From: Haematobia irritans
Lineage: Eukaryota > Arthropoda > Insecta > Diptera > Muscidae
DNA length: 64,000 bases
NCBI RefSeq assembly: GCF_050003625.1
Contig: NC_134398.1
Coordinates: 77,718,003-77,782,002, forward strand
Direction of reading: 5' to 3'
Under the pieces are notes generated by a model. It was given only the letters and a program-made list of their open reading frames with translations. It was not told the origin of the DNA and made no database searches. This document shows positions 58,775 through 64,000 of the stretch, piece after piece. The translations under genes were made by a program, and so were the position numbers. Numbering within the stretch: the first letter of the stretch is position 1; each line of letters opens with the position of its first letter.

Positions 58775-58885
58775 CTTTCCTCTGTTGGTTAAGCTACTCT
58801 TGTAGTTTAGTCAACACAATGGTTTTAAAGCTGAGATCAAAACAACAAATACGATTGAAGAACAAACCCACAATAAAAAACAAAA
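58775..58885 (-). repeat. Relative of the 425-bp tandem-repeat unit
   Basis: Minus strand of cctctgttggttaagctact, cttgtagtttagtcaaca and aaagctgagatcaaaacaac matches the first 110 bp of the unit found at 13280 and 14068. Confidence 0.75.
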
Positions 58886-58909
58886 CATGAAAAATTTTTA
58901 TAAAGTAAA

Positions 58910-59090
58910 TAAAATTTAGCAACATTGTCTGTAGAAATAAAATTTTTCAAAATTTTCTATAGAAATAAAATTTTGACAATTTTTTTAGAAATAAAATTTT
59001 TACAAAATTTTCTATAGAAACAAAAATTTTACAAAATTTTGTATAGAAATAAAATGTTTACAAAATTTTCTATAGAAATAAATTTTTGAA
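58910..59090. repeat. Tandem ttctatagaaataaaatttt repeat
   Basis: About six diverged copies of a roughly 30-bp unit (aaattttctatagaaataaa). Simple tandem repeat, no ORF. Confidence 0.85.
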
Positions 59091-60134
59091 AAAAATCTGG
59101 CAATATTCGCCATATGTATGTAGGTATATGGTTTTAAAATAAAATTAAAAAAAAAAACAAAATTGATTGAATATTTCAAATAAATTGTTTTGGTGGTGAA
59201 CATTCCCTGCCAACATTTTTTGAATTTGGGGGCGCTTCTGAGAATCCCCAGTACGTCGAAAACAATCATATACGATATCAAAAACTCGTCGGAAAAGCGC
59301 CGTCACTATTGAGAAGTTGTACCACGCCAAGTTACTACAAAAAGGTTTCGCATGAGTGCAATTATTAGGTGCCTTTATAGATCAATTTAGAACGACGCCA
59401 ATAAGAGACCCTCCAAACAATCAGAAAAAGCACATTTTAAAATAGTGGTAAAAGAATCATTGTGGTCGAGTAAAACACGTTTGTTTAGATATTTATTAAT
59501 TTGATTAATCATTTAAAAATTCTTAAAAATATAACATTTATACCACTATCACATCACATTTAACATAATTTTTTGCATTAATGATGATGTAGAGTTACAA
59601 GTCGCGAGTTACATGTTGCAGCGTCTATCAGCCAGTGTTTTTATTCGATGGAGGCAGCGTGTCTGTAAAATATTTGAAAAACAATCACTTTATTCCATTT
59701 GGAAAATCAAAAATTGTTCACCAATATATCTTTCACAATTTTAAGCGTAAAATCTATGTTTTCAGAACTTTATTTTCGTTTTTATTTAAAAAAAAAATAT
59801 ATCAAGCTGGTTGCGCTTGGCGTTTCACAAAAAATAAAATGGCTTTTGTAAAAGTAGTGATGGCAAAATACATGTATGAAGTACATTTTGTACTTTATGA
59901 TATGCTGCCCCCCATCACAGTAGGATGGTTGTAGTGACATTTACGAGTCTGTGGTAGCGATGAAGATGAAATGGAACTTTGAAATGCTGGCAGGGTTAAT
60001 ATGTATCGATTCAACCCATCTGCTAGTCTAACATTCATTCATTTATCGAATGAATAACGCAATGGAAACGATTTTGCGTAAAAGCTTGTTTAGTTACAAA
60101 AATGTTAAGTGTTTTAAAAAATTTAGATTAGCCG
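59091..60134. other. Intergenic, no recognised gene
   Basis: cctgccaacattttttgaat at 59208 resembles cctgccaacatttttttt at 58408, suggesting a dispersed repeat. The open frame at 59635-59934 lacks domains and is not called. Confidence 0.4.
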
Positions 60135-60208
60135 GAGTCGGAGTTGAGTAAACTTTTTACAACTCCGACTCCAGCAAAATCTTCAGACTCCGACTCCACA
60201 GCCCTGGT
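60135..60208. repeat. Short actccgact repeat
   Basis: Inverted and direct copies of cggagtcggagtt and aactccgactcc. Confidence 0.7.
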
Positions 60209-60906
60209 TTCGACGTTTGTGCAATTTCATAAAAATATTTGTTTTTAATTTGTATGTACATTTCACGGTTTTTATTTGGAAGTCATTGAAATTCAACAAA
60301 ACAATATAGGTCTATCAATATACGTGATGGCATATAAAGGAAATATGACATAAAGGAAACACCAGTAGAATTCATTCGTCTTTATTGTGGAATTGTTTAT
60401 GATGAGGTAATATTCAGTGACGCTAACCTTTGGGGGAAAACTCTTTTATGATCTTGTATTCGTAGGGATTGAAATCCGAAAAGGAGGTCAAAATCGTTAC
60501 GGCAGCAACTTAACTGGAAGGTAGAAACAATGGATGAGAATAAGTAATTTTACTTTAATATTTATTTAATTTTATATATCCTATTACAAGTATTAATAAA
60601 ATAATATTTCAATGTATTTCAGTACACAGAAAAAATTTCCGTAGTTAAACTAACGCTAAATTCTATTGGAAAAAAATTATGTGCTAGTAGTTAAACTTTA
60701 TTGTTTTTTTTCGAAATTTTCTACAGCTTAATTAAATCTTACTTTTTTTAAGTATGTCTCAAAAATTTTATGAACTAAACTGAAGTTCAAATACCGTACA
60801 CATAAGTTCAATTTGAACTAAAGCAAACGATTCCCAAAAATAGTAAGATGAACTACTGTATGGTTAAAATGGTGATGATTTGGCGCCAATGATTTTCTTC
60901 TTTGTT
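60209..60906. other. Intergenic with possible MITE
   Basis: AT-rich. From 60624 (acacagaaaaaatttccg) the start resembles the termini of the caattaatt MITE, but the body differs and the far end is not found. Confidence 0.4.
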
Positions 60907-61040
60907 ATACCCACCACCATAGAATGGTGACGGGGGGTATAATAAGTTTGTCATTCCGTTTGTAACACATCGAAATATCGATTTCCGACTATATAAAGTG
61001 TATATATTCTTGATCAGGGAGAAATTCTAAGACGATATAA
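60907..61040 (+). repeat. Left-end fragment of the monomeric repeat element
   Basis: tatacccaccaccatagaat through gatcagggagaaattctaag matches 24075-24205 closely, then switches to unrelated acacacaaaaaagg sequence. Confidence 0.8.
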
Positions 61041-61317
61041 CACACAAAAAAGGTGTGTCGTAAATTTAAGCAGATTTTTACAATAATTTATTACAAGAAT
61101 TTTCCAAAATTTTGGTTCATTTTTTGTATCTTCAACGAAAATTAACTACTCGAGAGGAAATTTTACAAATTTTAAGTAGCAATCGTTTAGTTCATGGCCT
61201 ACAAAATACGATGGAAATTTCCTTAAAAATTTTCTTAGCTGGTAGTTAAAAATTCTTTCGTCGTACTATACAATTACTTGTGAAATGTAAAGTACTTTCT
61301 AAAAAATAGGTACAATT

Positions 61318-61553
61318 TAAGGTGAGTATTAAGATCGAGTTTAGCCGCTAAATTTCACTAAAGTGAAAACTAAATCAGTAAAAACAGCCATTAAATTATA
61401 CATATTTGTTGCAGATTTCATTATAACTTGATGGGGAATATCCCAAAGCAAATTTTCACAAAGATTGTATCCCTTAAAATGGATTATTAAAGAAAAGTAA
61501 TCGTGAAAAAATGACGATTTTATCGGCTAAACTCGAACTTAATACCCACCTTT
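61318..61553. mobile_element. 236-bp MITE with 29-bp inverted repeats
   Basis: 61319-61347 and 61524-61552 are inverted repeats with 27 of 29 matches (aaggtgagtattaagatcga versus aaggtgggtattaagttcga). AT-rich interior, no ORF. Target duplication not clear. Confidence 0.85.
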
Positions 61554-62473
61554 ACTATAAAATTTTTTTGTATGAAAAAATATTTTTTTACGAAAATTGA
61601 ACTTTAAAGCGGATATCAATTTCTTACTGGCAATTCCTATAGTTAATAGTAGTTGGTAAAATATTTCTCAATGAAATATTTTTAGTTCACATGTAATTAA
61701 ATTTATAGACATTTTCGTCAAAATGTGTAGATAACATGAAGTATTTGCTAATTTTAAGTTAAACGTTTCTTCGTTTTTAGACTGATATGCATTTGCGAGT
61801 ATTGTTTTTAGAGTAAATTGTGGACAGATGCATTGAACTAATGCATAGTACAGAGATCTTTTTTCGGCAAAGTGGAATGTGATTAATGTAAAGATGATGT
61901 TACTTGAACTTTTTTTGAGAGTGAGAGCATTCATTGAGAGCAATGCAATAATGAGAAATGGTAGCGAGTGCTGGGGATGTTGTCTATATCTGAGCGTGGG
62001 GTTGTTTATATTTTTGTTCTTTCAGTGGTTTGTGTGTGTGTGTGTGTTTGTTATTCGCGGATGGTTAATTTGTCTGGATGATGTGTTGTTTTCAATGAAG
62101 GCATATGTGGTTTTTGTTGTTGTAGGAATATTTTGGTTTTGCATTGTTTTGTTTGGCATGCTTCAGTTGTATAGTTGGCGTTGGCGTGGGTTGTTGCATC
62201 ATTTTAGCAAGTATGTAACAATGGAATATAAAGGTATGAAATATTTTGGTTTTTTGAGACATATATTGGTGTTTATTAAACCTTTTAAATGAAAGTTATT
62301 AATATCTTAGCGATGAGATGTACGATTGCGATCGGTAGCTTAGAAAAAAGTTATTAAGAATGTTCACTATTTAGGAAAAACGCTGAAATGGAAAGTATAT
62401 TGAAATTGTTTTGGAGATATGTATCTAATTTAATTTTTATTATTCAATGTAAAAAATAAATATTCAATTTCAG
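61554..62473. other. Intergenic, GT-rich stretch
   Basis: Includes a (gt)n run near 62030-62048. The 61879-62292 open frame is hydrophobic because of GT richness and has no recognisable domain; not called as a gene. Confidence 0.4.
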
Positions 62474-62537
62474 AGTAACCCCAGATGAATTTGGAAAATT
62501 TTTTGTTACACCTCATCGTATATTTAATCATAAATTG
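62474..62537 (+). CDS. Exon-like island, unknown gene
   Basis: 64 nt between a good acceptor (ttcaatttcag) and a good donor (gtaagt). Only one of three frames is open and gives VTPDEFGKFFVTPHRIFNHK. It is GC-richer and less repetitive than its surroundings. I do not recognise the protein. It could be one exon of a plus-strand gene continuing beyond the window, or chance. Confidence 0.3.
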
Positions 62538-62764
62538 GTAAGTATTATTTTTAAAATGTGGGTTTCTTTTAAAAAGAATAATTTTTATGTATATTATTAT
62601 TTGTTAATTAATTTTTTTGGTAGCCAGTTTAATGTTTTTTCGGACAAAATTGTATATTTCTCCTCAGCGTACAATTTAATAGAGAATTGGCAAGATTTCT
62701 TTTAAAAATTGGTTTTCTAGAATATTTAGGTTTTTATGACCTTTTCATAATTAAAATTACAGGT

Positions 62765-64000
62765 TGTAAATACCTTCTTATAAACTTCACCACTACTGTG
62801 GTACAGGGTAAAATAAGTTTGTGCATTTGTATGTAGCGCCAAGAAGGAGTAATCATAGACCAACCTTTTAGTATACGGATCGGCTTAGAATTAAATTCTG
62901 AATCGATTTAGCGATGTCCGTCTGTCTGTTGATGTATTTTTGTGTGGAAAGTGCAGCTCACAGTTTTAGTCCGATTGTCCTAAAATTTGGTATAGGGTAC
63001 TGTTTCGGCTCAAAGACGATCCCTATTGATTTTGGAAAAAATAGGTTCAGATTTAGATATATCTGCCATATATATTTTTCACCGATCTGGTCATAATTGG
63101 CGTGTATATCAACCGATCTTCCTCAAATTCCGTACATCCGAATATTTTATGAGTCTCGAAAAACTTGCAAAATATCAGCCAAATCGGTTCAGATTTAGAT
63201 ATAGCTCCCATATATAGCTTTCGCCCGATTTACACTCATTTCCCCACAGAGGCCAATTTTTGCTCCGATTTAGTTGAAATTTTGCATAGGGAGTAGAATT
63301 AGCATTGTAACTATGCGTGCCAAATTTGGTTGAAATCGGTTCAGATTTGGATATATCTCCCATATATAGCTTTCGCCCGATTTACACTCATAAGACCACA
63401 GAGGCCAATTTTTAACTCCGATTTAGTTGAAATTTTGCACAGGGAGTAGAATTAGCATTGTAGCTATGCGTGCCAAATTTGGTTGACATCGGATCAGATT
63501 TAGATATAGCTCCCATATATATGTTTTTCTGATTTCGACAAAAATGGTCAAAATACCAACATTTTCCTTGTTAAAATGACTCTAATTTTCCTAAACTTCT
63601 AATACATATATATCGAGCGATAAATCATAAATAAACTTTTGCGAAGTTTCCTTAAAATTGCTTCAGATTTAAATGTTTCCCATATTTATACCCTTCACCA
63701 CTACTGTGGTACAGGGTATAATAAGTTTGTGCATTTGTATGTAACGCCAAGAAATAATTGTCATAGACCCATCTTTTAGTATACCGATCGGCTTAGAATT
63801 AAATTCTGAGTCGATTTAGCGATGTCCGTCTGTATATGTAATTTTGTGCACAAAGTACAGGTCGCAGTTTAAGTCCGATCGTTCTCAAATTTGACATAAC
63901 GTCTTTCTTCGGGTAGAAGACAATCGCTATTGATTTAGGGAAAAAATCGGTTCAGATTTAGATATAGCTGCCATATATAGTTATCGCCGATTTGATCATA
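62765..64000. repeat. Monomeric repeat array at the window end
   Basis: Two starts of the same element (ttcaccactactgtggtaca at 62786 and 63688), each followed by cgatcggcttagaattaaat and gtccgtctgt. Between them are about 150-bp monomers (ggttcagatttagatatagc, cccatatatagctttcgccc, gatttagttgaaattttgca). Related fragments at 31640-32110. No ORF. Confidence 0.8.

Noticed and set aside
59635..59934. 99-codon open frame
   Set aside because: Low-complexity, lysine/phenylalanine-rich, no recognised domain; typical of AT-rich DNA.
61879..62292. 137-codon open frame, hydrophobic
   Set aside because: Composition follows the GT-rich strand and a (gt)n run; no domain, no splice or start context supporting a gene.
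62765..64000. CRISPR-like array
   Set aside because: Spacing of repeats is irregular, monomers are diverged and contiguous, and the genome is eukaryotic.

Overview
The window is nuclear DNA of a higher fly, most likely a calyptrate or muscid relative. It is AT-rich, has spliced GT-AG genes, and is dominated by insect transposable elements: BEL/Pao, Ty3/gypsy, Ty1/copia, several non-LTR LINE families, a tRNA-derived SINE, Tc1, Harbinger, piggyBac-like and other MITEs. No bacterial genes, CRISPR array or rRNA are seen. The species assignment is inference; the sequence itself supports only a fly-type genome.

The only host gene I can model with confidence is on the minus strand, 58237 to 22744. 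It is the fly orthologue of Drosophila pigeon (formerly linotte) and vertebrate GSAP (gamma-secretase-activating protein, also called PION, 'pigeon homolog'). Nine coding exons join with consistent splice phases into 2874 nt (957 codons plus stop). Intron 3 (30796-55494, about 24.7 kb) and intron 8 (22878-28589, about 5.7 kb) are filled with mobile elements; the other introns are short or moderate.

Layout. 1-12480: a decayed plus-strand LINE (LINE A), broken by a SINE, a complete 8.9-kb BEL/Pao element with an envelope-like ORF, and a 244-bp MITE. 12622-15349: a Tc1 DD34E element interrupted by a 1.28-kb tandem-repeat element that itself carries a small TIR insertion. 15350-20182: remnant of a second BEL/Pao pol, split by a 3.1-kb LINE of a family with a 2A-like motif and a PHD finger (here 'PHD-LINE'). 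20385-21680: tandemly duplicated Harbinger-like remnant. 22744-30795: 3' exons of pigeon, with intron 8 holding a SINE, a monomeric repeat element, a PHD-LINE fragment, a piggyBac-like MITE and other repeats. 30796-55494: intron 3, holding a SINE, a PHD-LINE copy on the plus strand, then a copia remnant (35415-45320) that hosts a jockey-like LINE, a 287-bp MITE and an almost unmutated-LTR gypsy element, then a monomeric repeat hosting another PHD-LINE that hosts a MITE and a near-intact copia element. 55495-58237: 5' exons of pigeon. 58238-64000: intergenic DNA with MITEs and monomeric repeats, and one exon-like island.

The nested insertions give a relative chronology. Target-site duplications and uninterrupted sister copies fix several boundaries to the base. 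The pigeon exons appear intact, so the transposon load sits in introns and should be spliced out. No interaction between the host gene and the elements is shown by the sequence.
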